Shown in pieces: positions 9,477 to 17,166 of a DNA stretch of 52,590 nucleotides. The stretch is from Lysobacterales bacterium (GTDB lineage Bacteria; Pseudomonadota; Gammaproteobacteria; Xanthomonadales; SZUA-36), in contig JANQPM010000028.1 in NCBI GenBank assembly GCA_028289465.1, positions 1-52,590 on the forward strand, written 5' to 3'. How positions within the stretch are numbered: position 1 is the first letter of the stretch; the number at the start of each line of letters is the position of its first letter. A program made the translations under genes and the position numbers. Under the pieces are notes generated by a model. That model did no database searches. It worked only from the letters and a program-made list of their open reading frames with translations, and was not told the origin of the DNA.

Positions 9477-9761
9477 TGCTTTACCTGTACGCTGGCGTCG
9501 GCAAAGAGCCGTATTCAACGGATTTACCGTTGAGCCGCAGGGGAATGCATTCGAACGGCGATGAAAATCCGGGTCGGTTCCGGCCTATAGTCGTCCGCCG
9601 TTAGTCCCCCGAATCCAGTGACCGAAAAACACCGGCCATGCCGCACCAGTATTGAATCTGGCATGCACGGAGTCAACCCAGTCGGCAGGTCCGAAAACCG
9701 AAACGGGCATCCGGGCCGGCAGTTGCACTTGTGAACGGAATTCAAGTATTCTTTGGAATCA

Positions 9762-9849
9762 GCGATGCCGGTGGGGACAGCATCGCCAAACCCCTGAGTA
9801 AGTATTGAGGTAACAATTACTCAGCCTGTGAACCTGAGGGGGTACTCGG
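9762..9849 (+). promoter_or_regulatory. Structured 5' leader of the UbiA-family gene, possible translational switch
   Basis: Within the 373-base gap between divergent genes, the last 90 bases before the UbiA start carry two perfect hairpins: GCGATGC (9762-9768) with GCATCGC (9780-9786), and CTGAGTAA (9794-9801) with TTACTCAG (9817-9824). The left arm of the second, CTGAGTA, can instead pair with TACTCGG (9843-9849), directly before the TTG start, and the adjacent ACCCC (9790-9794) can pair with GGGGT in the Shine-Dalgarno run (GAGGGGG, 9836-9842). The pairings are visible; the idea that they exclude each other to control translation is inference. I match it to no known riboswitch. The rest of the gap (9477-9761) shows nothing I can assign beyond presumed divergent promoters. 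Confidence 0.4.
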
Positions 9850-10887
9850 TTGAGCAGCCGCAATATGTGCTGCAACAACCTCTGCTTCGAAAATGGCTTG
9901 CGTCATTGGCGAAAAGGCAAAGGTATAGTGGCCCGTTCAAGTTTGAAATACCCCACGGCGGCGCCTGAGCGAGTCAATCGCCGGCATTATCCGGATCAGG
10001 CAACGCACTGGACCGACTGGTTCGTCGAGATTCGTGTTCACCACTGGATCAAGAATACCCTGGTCTTCGCACCGCTGGCATTCACACCGCAGTTGTTTTC
10101 CGTCGATTCGCTGACCCGATGCCTGCTCGGTTTCGTCGCGCTGAGTATTGCCTGTTCCGGAACCTACCTGTTTAACGACGTGCTCGATTACCAGGCGGAC
10201 CGGCAGCACTGGTCCAAGCGCAGACGGCCCGTAGCCAGCGGCCGTATTTCCATGATCTCGGCGCTGCTTGCCGCGGCCGGTCTCTGTACGCTGGGCCTGA
10301 CCCTGGCACTGGCGGTCGACGGCTGGTTCGCGATTTTCCTCAGCGCCTATATCCTGATGTCGCTGGCTTATTCCTACCACCTGAAATCACTGGCTCTACT
10401 GGACCTGGTCGCTCTGGCCACCATGTTCAGCCTGAGGATCATGATGGGAACGGCGCTGATCGGCGCGGCATTTTCGCCATGGTTGCCAGTGTTCGTGTTT
10501 TTGTTCTTTGGCGGGCTGTCAACCGCCAAGCGAACCACCGAGCTGGTCAACAGAAATCAAAGAGACGACCATTCCAACAACCGGCGCTGCTATCAAGAAG
10601 AAGACCTGCCATTGCTGATCGCTTTCGGCATCAGTTTCAGCATCGGCGCGCTGATCCTGCTCAGCGTTTTTATTCCCACCGTAGCCATGGCCGATGCGAT
10701 GTACCGCTCACCGCTGCGGCTGTGGATTGCAGCCCCGCTGATACTGATATGGACATTGCGAATCTGGGCGCTGGCAGTACGCGGAAACCTGACCGACGAC
10801 CCCGTGCTGTTCGCACTGAAGGACCAGTTCTCCATTATTATCGGTACGCTGATCGCGCTGTCGCTGCTGAGTATTCATATACCGTAG
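9850..10887 (+). CDS. UbiA-family prenyltransferase, decaprenyl-phosphate phosphoribosyltransferase-like
   Basis: The 345-residue reading frame encodes a polytopic membrane protein. The family motifs are VHHWIKNTLVFAPL (about 64-77), the Asp-rich motif FNDVLDYQADRQH (about 108-120) followed by KRRRPVASG, and a later KRTTEL segment. This pattern matches the branch of UbiA proteins that transfers phosphoribose to polyprenyl phosphate (DPPR synthase type) better than the quinone-pathway UbiA. That would make a polyprenyl-linked sugar donor for envelope glycans; the actual acceptor is unproven. The TTG at 9850 sits 7 bases after GAGGGGG; ATG 9865 and a GTG near 9928 are alternatives, and the first 45 residues are not typical. 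No polysaccharide genes are adjacent; its neighbours are the spermidine-synthase-like membrane protein and the tRNA-Thr repeats. Confidence 0.75.
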   Translation: MSSRNMCCNNLCFENGLRHWRKGKGIVARSSLKYPTAAPERVNRRHYPDQATHWTDWFVEIRVHHWIKNTLVFAPLAFTPQLFSVDSLTRCLLGFVALSIACSGTYLFNDVLDYQADRQHWSKRRRPVASGRISMISALLAAAGLCTLGLTLALAVDGWFAIFLSAYILMSLAYSYHLKSLALLDLVALATMFSLRIMMGTALIGAAFSPWLPVFVFLFFGGLSTAKRTTELVNRNQRDDHSNNRRCYQEEDLPLLIAFGISFSIGALILLSVFIPTVAMADAMYRSPLRLWIAAPLILIWTLRIWALAVRGNLTDDPVLFALKDQFSIIIGTLIALSLLSIHIP

Positions 10888-10929
10888 GTCGGCCGGCGGA
10901 AAGCCACAGGACCGGCACGCGCACTACGG

Positions 10930-11360
10930 CCTAACCTGCGATTCGAATTGTGAAGCCCCTACCGCTGCAGTCGAAACTGTACGCACTGGAATACTCCCCG
11001 GCAGCAGCGAATGGTGTGCTTACGCGCAACGCGCGTATGAAGCCTTGAGCGGAAACAGACCCCCGAAACGCCGGTTGACGGATTGCTCCGCGCGCTGCGC
11101 GTGCTCGCGGTCTTCGTTCGCTGCGCTCACTACGGTCCGAATCCGGGGTTCGAATTGAGAAACCCTGACTCCCGCAACCCAAACTGTACGCACTGGAATA
11201 CTCCCCGGCAGCAGCGAATGGTGTGCTTACGCGCAACGCGCGTATGAAGCCTTGAGCGGAAACAGACCCCGAAACGCCGGTTGACGGATTGCTCCGCGCG
11301 CTGCGCGTGCTCGCGGTCTCCGCAGGCTTTGCCTGCTCCGGCCCGAACCTGCGGTTCGAA
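10930..11360. repeat. Tandem 0.2-kb repeats containing tRNA-Thr 3'-end fragments
   Basis: Two nearly identical blocks of about 140 bases lie at 10974-11113 and 11181-11319 (offset 207), differing mainly by one C in a C run. Each contains GCCGGTTGACGGATT (11070-11084 and 11276-11290), which is exactly the 3' acceptor/T-arm segment of the neighbouring tRNA-Thr gene (11422-11436). Between and around the blocks are three T-arm-like stretches containing TTCGAATTG (near 10942, 11151 and 11356). On the strand of the tRNA these repeats lie directly downstream of it. A 153-codon open frame runs through them only because the period is a multiple of three. No gene is seen in this 530-base gap. Confidence 0.8.
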
Positions 11361-11417
11361 TTGTGGTTTCGCTTCGCGTCCGCGGAACACAAGCGACTCG
11401 GTATTCGGTAGGGTAAT

Positions 11418-11493
11418 TGGTGCCGGTTGACGGATTCGAACCGCCGACCTACTGATTACAAATCAGTTGCTCTACCAGCTGAGCTAAACCGGC
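11418..11493 (-). tRNA. thrT: tRNA-Thr (anticodon UGU)
   Basis: Read on the minus strand, the gene starts GCCGGTTTAGCTCAG and ends AACCGGCACCA, with a 7-bp acceptor stem, a D-arm (GCTCAGCTGGTAGAGC), an anticodon arm CTGATTTGTAATCAG with anticodon TGT, an AGGTC variable loop and the T-loop GTTCGAATC. The CCA end is encoded (11418-11420). This is the standard bacterial tRNA-Thr(UGU) design. Fragments of its 3' end are repeated downstream. Confidence 0.97.
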
Positions 11494-11609
11494 ACGGTGA
11501 AGACGGGCGAGCATTTTAGCGGTACGCCGCCATGCTGGCAACGTTCCGGGATGCGCAGTGCCCGCCTATTTCACTGAAAACAAAGGTCTATTTGGGAAGT
11601 AGATGCGCT

Positions 11610-12353
11610 TTAGTTCGACGCGCTGATATCGTCTGCCGGCGGCTGCGTCTCGGAATCGTCAGTGCCGGTTTCTGCAACGACGCTTTCCGGCGCTGCGGTA
11701 TCAGCTGGACAAGCAGTGCTCAGGTGGCGGGCGGCAGAGTCGTCGCCGATCACATAGTCGGAAGGCATTTCGGGATTACCGACCAGTTCGTAGTCGATCC
11801 AATACTGCGGCACCACTTCGCGGCGCGGTTCGACCTGCACATCGAAACCCAGCGCACGAATTTCGGCTTCCCGCTTTCGGGCGTTGGTCTCGCCATTGAA
11901 CAGACCGAGCGATACCGTGTTCTCCAACTCGCCGCCGGTAACGACGAAATAGTCTTCGACTCCCATCGAGCCGAGCTGATTGGCATATTCCACCGCTTGT
12001 TCGCGCGAGCCCTGCCCGTCGATATAGACCCAGTAGCCGCGTTCCACTTCGGCATCGGTCTGGCGCAGTTCGATCCGTTCTGCGAAGGCGGCCAGGCGCT
12101 CTTGGGTGTGGAGCGATTCATTGGCCGACTGCAGTGGGCCGATGGTATAGCAACTTCTGGCCTCGGGCAGCGTTGCCGATGCCAGTTCGTAGTCCTTGTC
12201 CAGCAGGCGCAGGTGCGGAACCGGGCTGGATTCGGGTGTCTTCGGGGTCGAGACGGTGGAAGCCGGGGGTATCAGACGCGCGCTGGATTGTACCCAGCCG
12301 ATTAACAGAATATTGATCAGCACCAAGCCGATAACGATCAAACGAAGTGGCAT
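11610..12353 (-). CDS. SPOR-domain membrane-anchored protein
   Basis: A protein of 247 residues. A single N-terminal hydrophobic helix (LIVIGLVLINILLIGWV) after a short MPLR start anchors it in the inner membrane, leaving the rest periplasmic. Residues about 65-165 hold a SPOR-like domain: CYTIGPLQS, then YWVYIDGQGSREQAVEYANQLGSMGVEDYFVV and SLGLFNGETNARKREAEIRALGFDV. SPOR domains bind denuded peptidoglycan glycan strands, often at the division septum. The C-terminal 50 residues are acidic and low in complexity. It is the last gene of the FakAB-plsY-birA-coaX operon, four bases after coaX, the usual position in gammaproteobacteria. Its specific role is not known. Confidence 0.85.
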   Translation of the reverse strand: MPLRLIVIGLVLINILLIGWVQSSARLIPPASTVSTPKTPESSPVPHLRLLDKDYELASATLPEARSCYTIGPLQSANESLHTQERLAAFAERIELRQTDAEVERGYWVYIDGQGSREQAVEYANQLGSMGVEDYFVVTGGELENTVSLGLFNGETNARKREAEIRALGFDVQVEPRREVVPQYWIDYELVGNPEMPSDYVIGDDSAARHLSTACPADTAAPESVVAETGTDDSETQPPADDISASN

Positions 12354-12357
12354 AGAA

Positions 12358-13173
12358 TTATTCGATCTCTTGATTCAACCGGTAGCGCATGAGCATCCCT
12401 CTCATCACCAGCCAATCGTCTTCCCGGTAGGAAAGTCCCAGTGCCGGCAGTATATCGTGTCTCGCGCCGCCGGTAATCACCAATTGCGACTTTTTGCGTT
12501 TAGCGGAACCCAACAGTCCATGAAATTGATGAATTGTGCCGATCTGCGCGGCAATCACGCCCCGCCGAATACCGCTTTGCGTATCTGTCGCAAAGCCGAG
12601 GCCGTCGGCCTCGCCAGATGCAAACGGCAGCGCGGCGGTTCGGCTGTTCAGTGCATCGAACATGGTTTCCGGCCCCGGAACGATCCAGCCACCGAGATGC
12701 TGTCCTTTACGATCGACCCAATCCAAGGTAGTCGCGGTACCGATATCGACAACGCAGACTGCCGACTCATAGCCATACCAGGCTGCCAGCATCGCCAGCC
12801 AGCGGTCGACACCCAATTGCTCCGGCCTGGTGTATCCGTTCCGCAGCTCTCCGGTCCGTGCCTCGGTTGCAAAGCGGGTGACTTCCACCGCCCAATGCGA
12901 TTCGCACCAGCGCGTCAATTCCTGCGCCAGCAACGGTTCCGCCACCGCCGACAGCAGGACCCGGTCGGGTTTGGCAAAGCGGCTCAGCGCCTGGGTAATC
13001 ACCAGGCTCTGGCCGGTATGGTAGACCCGGACGATGGTACCCGGCCCGATATCGGGTTCGGCATTGACCCTGGCATTAACGGCGGTATCGGCACTATCCA
13101 CCGCCGCAATCTTGCAGCAGCTATTGCCAAGATCAATCAGCAGCAGGCGCTCAACCGGCACGGACACTGACAT
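12358..13173 (-). CDS. coaX: Type III pantothenate kinase
   Basis: A protein of about 271 residues catalysing the first step of coenzyme A synthesis, phosphorylation of pantothenate. The ASKHA-fold signatures of the type III enzyme are present: LLLIDLGNSCCKIA (phosphate loop, Asp14 and Asn17), GVDRWLAMLAAW, and VVDIGTATTLDWVD followed by GGWIVPG. The open frame extends to 13266, but those residues lie inside birA and lack family similarity. I chose ATG 13173, which overlaps birA by 23 bases; GTG 13167 is an alternative with GGAG six bases upstream. It lies between birA and the SPOR gene. CoaX enzymes are not feedback-inhibited by CoA and usually need a monovalent cation. Confidence 0.9.
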   Translation of the reverse strand: MSVSVPVERLLLIDLGNSCCKIAAVDSADTAVNARVNAEPDIGPGTIVRVYHTGQSLVITQALSRFAKPDRVLLSAVAEPLLAQELTRWCESHWAVEVTRFATEARTGELRNGYTRPEQLGVDRWLAMLAAWYGYESAVCVVDIGTATTLDWVDRKGQHLGGWIVPGPETMFDALNSRTAALPFASGEADGLGFATDTQSGIRRGVIAAQIGTIHQFHGLLGSAKRKKSQLVITGGARHDILPALGLSYREDDWLVMRGMLMRYRLNQEIE

Positions 13174-14161
13174 CTCCAGCCAGAAATTCATGGATTCGAT
13201 TGTCGGCCCTGACCAAAAGCCCGCCGCCGCTGCTGATACCGGCCGCAACGCCACGTACCCGAGCATCGTTGAGTTCGACTGTGACCGGCTGCCCGTTCAG
13301 CTCATCCGCGACCGTCCAGTCATTGGCGAACGCGGCAAATCCGGACTCCGCATAGTCCGTCAGGCCAAGCAGCAGATGCTCGATCAACCGCGCCGCCAGG
13401 TCGTTGCGCCCGACATTCGGGCTGATGGTGCGAACGCAGGTCCAGGCCTGGTCGATCGGCGCATCGGCCGGCATATCGTAATTCAGGCCGATGCCGACGA
13501 TGGCTGTACAAGGTCCCTGGCTGTCGCCGCGGATTTCCACCAGGCAGCCGCCCAGTTTCCGCCCGCGATGGCGAATATCGTTCGGCCACTTTAGTTGTAC
13601 ATCGGCAATCCCGGTTCGCTGCAGCGCCCGAACCACGCAGACGCCAGCGGCCAGGCTCAAACGGGCCAGCGCCGAGATCGCCGCGTCGAACGTCCAGCCG
13701 ACGGAAAGGTAAATATTGGCACCGAACGGCGAATACCACTGCCGCCCTCTTCGGCCGCGGCCGTCGCGCTGGTGTTCGGCCAGAACCACGCAGGCGTGGC
13801 GCCGGGCCGGCGGCAGGCCGGCCACCACTGCATTGGTGGACCCGGTACTGGCGAGCAGGCTGAGTTCAACGGGACGGACGCCGGGCGACAGCGCATTCAA
13901 AATATCATTGCGCTGCAGCAGTTCCACCGGCGGATTCAGCCGATAGCCCTGGCCGCGCACCGCAACCACCGGCAGACCCAGTTCCCGCAACGCGCAAACT
14001 CGTTTCCAGACGGCCGCGCGGCTGATTCCAAGCACCTCGCCCAGCCGGGCGCCCGACCAGACCGAGCCGTCTGCGATTCGGTGAAGTAGCGCTTCGAGCC
14101 CCGGGTTCAATGCAGTAGGGTTCAATGCAGCAGGGGTCAACGCGGCGGGCTCGCGGGTCAT
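13151..14161 (-). CDS. birA: Bifunctional biotin-[acetyl-CoA-carboxylase] ligase / biotin operon repressor
   Basis: A protein of 336 residues. An N-terminal winged helix (about 25-75: SGARLGEVLGISRAAVWKRVCALRELG) precedes the ligase domain: STGSTN (105-110), the biotinyl-AMP loop GRGRRGR (134-140), KWPND (191-195) and KLGG (about 202-205), ending in an SH3-like C-terminal domain. It activates biotin and attaches it to the AccB carrier; the HTH suggests it also represses biotin genes. The ATG at 14161 overlaps the plsY stop (ATGA). The first 20 residues are a threefold five-residue repeat (AALTP/AALNP/TALNP) encoded by a 15-bp DNA repeat (14103-14147), an unusual low-complexity leader. AccB biotinylation feeds fatty acid synthesis, which fits the plsY neighbour. 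Confidence 0.93.
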   Translation of the reverse strand: MTREPAALTPAALNPTALNPGLEALLHRIADGSVWSGARLGEVLGISRAAVWKRVCALRELGLPVVAVRGQGYRLNPPVELLQRNDILNALSPGVRPVELSLLASTGSTNAVVAGLPPARRHACVVLAEHQRDGRGRRGRQWYSPFGANIYLSVGWTFDAAISALARLSLAAGVCVVRALQRTGIADVQLKWPNDIRHRGRKLGGCLVEIRGDSQGPCTAIVGIGLNYDMPADAPIDQAWTCVRTISPNVGRNDLAARLIEHLLLGLTDYAESGFAAFANDWTVADELNGQPVTVELNDARVRGVAAGISSGGGLLVRADNRIHEFLAGDVSVRAG

Positions 14162-14814
14162 CTAAACCAGTTTCGTATTCTGGCCCGTTCGAAGCGATAC
14201 TCTTCCCCCCGACGCATATTCCTGAGATTGGAGCGATGGGTATAGATCACGAAAAGCGCCAGCGCGACCGCGAATATCCCTAGCGAAACGGGCAACGGGT
14301 CCGGCCCTGCGAGCGCAACCGCCGGAACGAGGGATACCGCACCGAGCATCGAAGCCAGACCGACCCAGCCGGTCAGCAGCAGGGTCAGCGCAAAAACTGC
14401 AAGGAACACCGGAATGGCATAGGCCGCCACCGCCAGCAGCACGCCCATCAGCGTCGCGACACCTTTGCCGCCGCGAAACCCGTGGTACAGCGGGTAACAA
14501 TGCCCCAGAATTGCGCAAAAACCGCAAGCCAGTGATAACGCAAAGGGGCTGACAATCGCTTCGGTAACGGAATCGAACGGCAGCGGCACCAAAGGCAGCC
14601 AGGCGGCCGCGAGCCAGCCCTTGCCGATATCTATCACCAGTACCGCAAGCGCAAACCAGAAACCCTGGGTTCTGAGTGCGTTCGTACCGCCGGCATTGCC
14701 GCTGCCCATCTCACGGATATCCACCCGTTTCACCCTTCCGAGCAACAAACTGCCGGACACCGAGCCCAGCAGATAGGCAATAATCAGCTTGATCGCGACG
14801 GCGACAATTCCCAT
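14158..14814 (-). CDS. plsY: Glycerol-3-phosphate acyltransferase (acyl-phosphate dependent)
   Basis: A protein of about 218 residues, an integral membrane enzyme making lysophosphatidic acid from acyl-phosphate and glycerol-3-phosphate. The three PlsY motifs are visible: LLGSVSGSLLLGR with MGSGNAGGTNALR, GHCYPLYHGFRGGKGVAT, and a C-terminal IYTHRSNLRNMRRGEE. About five membrane helices fit the family. The frame includes a GTG at 14817; ATG 14814 is preferred and overlaps the upstream stop by one base (TGATG). It is sandwiched between the FakA-FakB fusion gene, predicted to make acyl-phosphate, and birA, so the operon order mirrors the pathway. Confidence 0.93.
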   Translation of the reverse strand: MGIVAVAIKLIIAYLLGSVSGSLLLGRVKRVDIREMGSGNAGGTNALRTQGFWFALAVLVIDIGKGWLAAAWLPLVPLPFDSVTEAIVSPFALSLACGFCAILGHCYPLYHGFRGGKGVATLMGVLLAVAAYAIPVFLAVFALTLLLTGWVGLASMLGAVSLVPAVALAGPDPLPVSLGIFAVALALFVIYTHRSNLRNMRRGEEYRFERARIRNWFR

Positions 14815-16637
14815 CACCCTCTCCCGGTTACCGGAACGTATTCCTGAACGCCGACCACCAGCCCGCCCGGCCCGAGGTGTACGCCAACCGCCGGACCGGC
14901 ATCGGTAATCATGCAGGAATGCATGCGGCCGTGGTGTTCGAGCAGATATTGCTGAATTCTACGTGCAACCGCTTCTGCCTGACAGTGTCCGATCAGCACC
15001 CGGTACAATTTATGCTGATCCAGCTTGCGCACAATCTGACGAGCGAACTTATCGTATGGATCGCGTTTGCCGAATACGACGCCGCGCACGGCCAGACGCC
15101 CGTCACCGGTATTGGTCAGCAGCAGATTGACATGCAGCCAGTCGACCAGCTTCTTGGCCCATGCCGGTATCCGCCCGCCACGGACTCCCCAGCTCATATC
15201 CTGAACCAGCGCGTACGAGCGGCTGCGGCCACGGGCGGATTCCGCCGTTTGCTTTACTTGCCGGGCCGACATACCGGCAGCCGCCGCTTCGGCGGCGGCC
15301 AGTACCACCAGTCCCTGCCCGGTGCTGGCATTCAGTGAATTCACAATCGAAACCTGCCGGTCGCCATAGTGGGCGGCGGCCGATTCCGCAGCCTGCAGGG
15401 TACCGCTGAGTTTTCGTGACACGCCGATCGACACCACCTGGTGACCGTGGCTGGTCAGCAGCTCGTATTGACGGCGAAAATCGCCGGGCGGCGGCTGCGA
15501 CGTTTTCGGATACTCGTCGCTTTGCGACAGCTTGTCATAGAACTCCGGCGGGGTAATCGACACTTTGTCCAGATAATCCTGGTCGCCGAACATCAACCGT
15601 ACCGGCACCATATGAATGTCCAGGCGTTCGAGTTCGTCCTCGGGTATGTCCGCGCCGGAATCGGTGACCACCATAACCCGGCTGCGCTGCTGAATGACCC
15701 GCTGTTGCTGCTGCATGTCATCGGCCTTTTGCCGAGTGACGCGGCCGAATGTCTCACAGGCGAGAAATACCTGTGCCGGACTGTCCACATGGATATGCAC
15801 GCGAACCCGCTGCTTGCTGCCCGCGACCACCAGGCTGCTGCAATCCAATCCGGTCAGATGTTCGCGCAGGCGGCCGTGATCGATATTCGAACCGCTGATC
15901 AGGCATTCGGTGCAAAAACGGTGGCCGCCAGTGTCTTGCAAATGAACTTCCGCTGCCAGCGCGGCCGGTTCTTCATCGTCTTCCACCGCGTCGTCCACGC
16001 GCCCGTCCTCGATGTATCCCCAGATGCCCTCCAGCAAATCCACAAAACCCTGCCCGCCGGCATCGACAACCCCGGCCTGGCGTAGTACCGGCAGTTGCTG
16101 CGGCGTATTGGCCAGCGATATACGGGCCCGTTCCAAGCCGCGGGCAAACAGTTCGCGAATATCTTGCACGCCTTTCGCCACCTGTGCCTTTAATTCATCG
16201 CCGAAATCGCGCAACACGGTCGGCAGGGTGCCTTCCACCGGTTCTGCCAGCGCACCCCAGGCAGAGCGCGCACCGGATGCCGCGGCGACTGCCAGTTGCG
16301 GCGCACGCAATACCGTCAATTGTTGCGCGGACTCGCGAAATCCCTGGAAAAACTGCGCCATGATCGCACCGGAATTGCCGCGCGAACCGTCCAGTGCCGC
16401 CTCGGCGATCTGTTTCAGCAACTCCGCCATGGTGGAAAAGCGGCTGCCTTGCTGAGCTTCGAGAACAGCGTTCAGCGTGAACACCAGATTGGTTCCGGTA
16501 TCGCTGTCGGGAACCGGGAACACATTGATTTTGTTAATATGGTTTTTCCGCGAAATGACGTGGCGGATGCCGGCTCGAAGCGCCCTTTGCAAGCGTTCGG
16601 CATCGAGGTACAGGATCGCGTTGGACGGTTGGCTCAT
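14814..16637 (-). CDS. FakA-FakB fusion: DAK2-domain kinase plus DegV fatty-acid-binding domain
   Basis: A protein of 607 residues. Residues 1-200 form a DAK2 (dihydroxyacetone-kinase-like) ATP-binding domain with INKINVFPVPDSDTGTN (34-50, Mg-binding aspartates) and GSRGNSGAI (84-92). Residues about 225-300 resemble the FakA middle domain (FCTECLISGS, then VRVHIHVDSPAQ). Residues about 320-605 are a DegV/FakB lipid-binding domain (VMVVTDSGADIPE; SIGVSRKLSGTLQAAE). In Firmicutes, FakA phosphorylates a fatty acid presented by separate FakB; here both are one chain. The expected activity is fatty acid + ATP to acyl-phosphate, the PlsY substrate, and plsY follows with a one-base overlap. It is the first gene of the operon. 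Domain calls are firm; the activity is inferred. Confidence 0.87.
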   Translation of the reverse strand: MSQPSNAILYLDAERLQRALRAGIRHVISRKNHINKINVFPVPDSDTGTNLVFTLNAVLEAQQGSRFSTMAELLKQIAEAALDGSRGNSGAIMAQFFQGFRESAQQLTVLRAPQLAVAAASGARSAWGALAEPVEGTLPTVLRDFGDELKAQVAKGVQDIRELFARGLERARISLANTPQQLPVLRQAGVVDAGGQGFVDLLEGIWGYIEDGRVDDAVEDDEEPAALAAEVHLQDTGGHRFCTECLISGSNIDHGRLREHLTGLDCSSLVVAGSKQRVRVHIHVDSPAQVFLACETFGRVTRQKADDMQQQQRVIQQRSRVMVVTDSGADIPEDELERLDIHMVPVRLMFGDQDYLDKVSITPPEFYDKLSQSDEYPKTSQPPPGDFRRQYELLTSHGHQVVSIGVSRKLSGTLQAAESAAAHYGDRQVSIVNSLNASTGQGLVVLAAAEAAAAGMSARQVKQTAESARGRSRSYALVQDMSWGVRGGRIPAWAKKLVDWLHVNLLLTNTGDGRLAVRGVVFGKRDPYDKFARQIVRKLDQHKLYRVLIGHCQAEAVARRIQQYLLEHHGRMHSCMITDAGPAVGVHLGPGGLVVGVQEYVPVTGRG

Positions 16638-16826
16638 CGCTTTGTTTTTATGAATCGGCGCGAGTGTATCACAGCCACAATCGCCGCTTACGGCACGGTT
16701 TGCTGAAGTTTGGCGAATTTCACCACGATAACGGGCGGACTATGACCTCTGACACAGGTTTTTTGCAACGGATTCTGGCACGGTTCATGCATCTATTCGA
16801 ATATCGGATGATCAACGGGAACCGAC

Positions 16827-17141
16827 ATGACACAAACGCCTTTCGACCATTTCAGAAAAGAGCTTAACGGCAGACCCGGGCAGCCTATTGTGCTGGGCGT
16901 TTGCGTTGCACTGGCCAAGCGGTTGAACCTGGAACCGTGGGTAACGCGTACTGCCGCGATCATTCTGGCGCTGATGTTCAGCTTCCTGACCCTGGTGGCG
17001 TATGTTGTACTGGGTTACCTGATGGAGGAAACCAATCGCCGAACCAGCGGCTTTTTCAGCGGACTGTGGATGACGGTGAAAGAAAAATGCTGTAGCGGCC
17101 GGCGTACCGGGCGGCATGAAGGGCGCGGCCAGTATTATTGA
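16827..17141 (+). CDS. PspC-domain membrane protein
   Basis: A protein of 104 residues. The PspC signature covers residues about 18-70: PIVLGVCVALAKRLNLEPWVTR followed by a membrane helix (AAIILALMFSFLTLVAYVVLGYLM). The C-terminal 35 residues are basic, with a pair of cysteines and a tail rich in Arg and Gly. In enterobacteria PspC senses envelope stress with PspB and PspA; no pspA or pspB is near here, so it is probably one of the stand-alone PspC-like proteins of unclear role. It is read divergently from the FakA-FakB operon across a 189-base gap that should hold both promoters. Confidence 0.8.
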   Translation: MTQTPFDHFRKELNGRPGQPIVLGVCVALAKRLNLEPWVTRTAAIILALMFSFLTLVAYVVLGYLMEETNRRTSGFFSGLWMTVKEKCCSGRRTGRHEGRGQYY

Positions 17142-17166
17142 AACAACAGCGACGACGCACTGCCGC

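Noticed and set aside
10931-11392. A 153-codon minus-strand frame with two copies of a SAQGFIRALRVSTPFAAAGEY segment
   Set aside because: The frame is open only because the DNA repeat has a period divisible by three; the repeats contain tRNA fragments, and no ribosome binding site or family match is seen.
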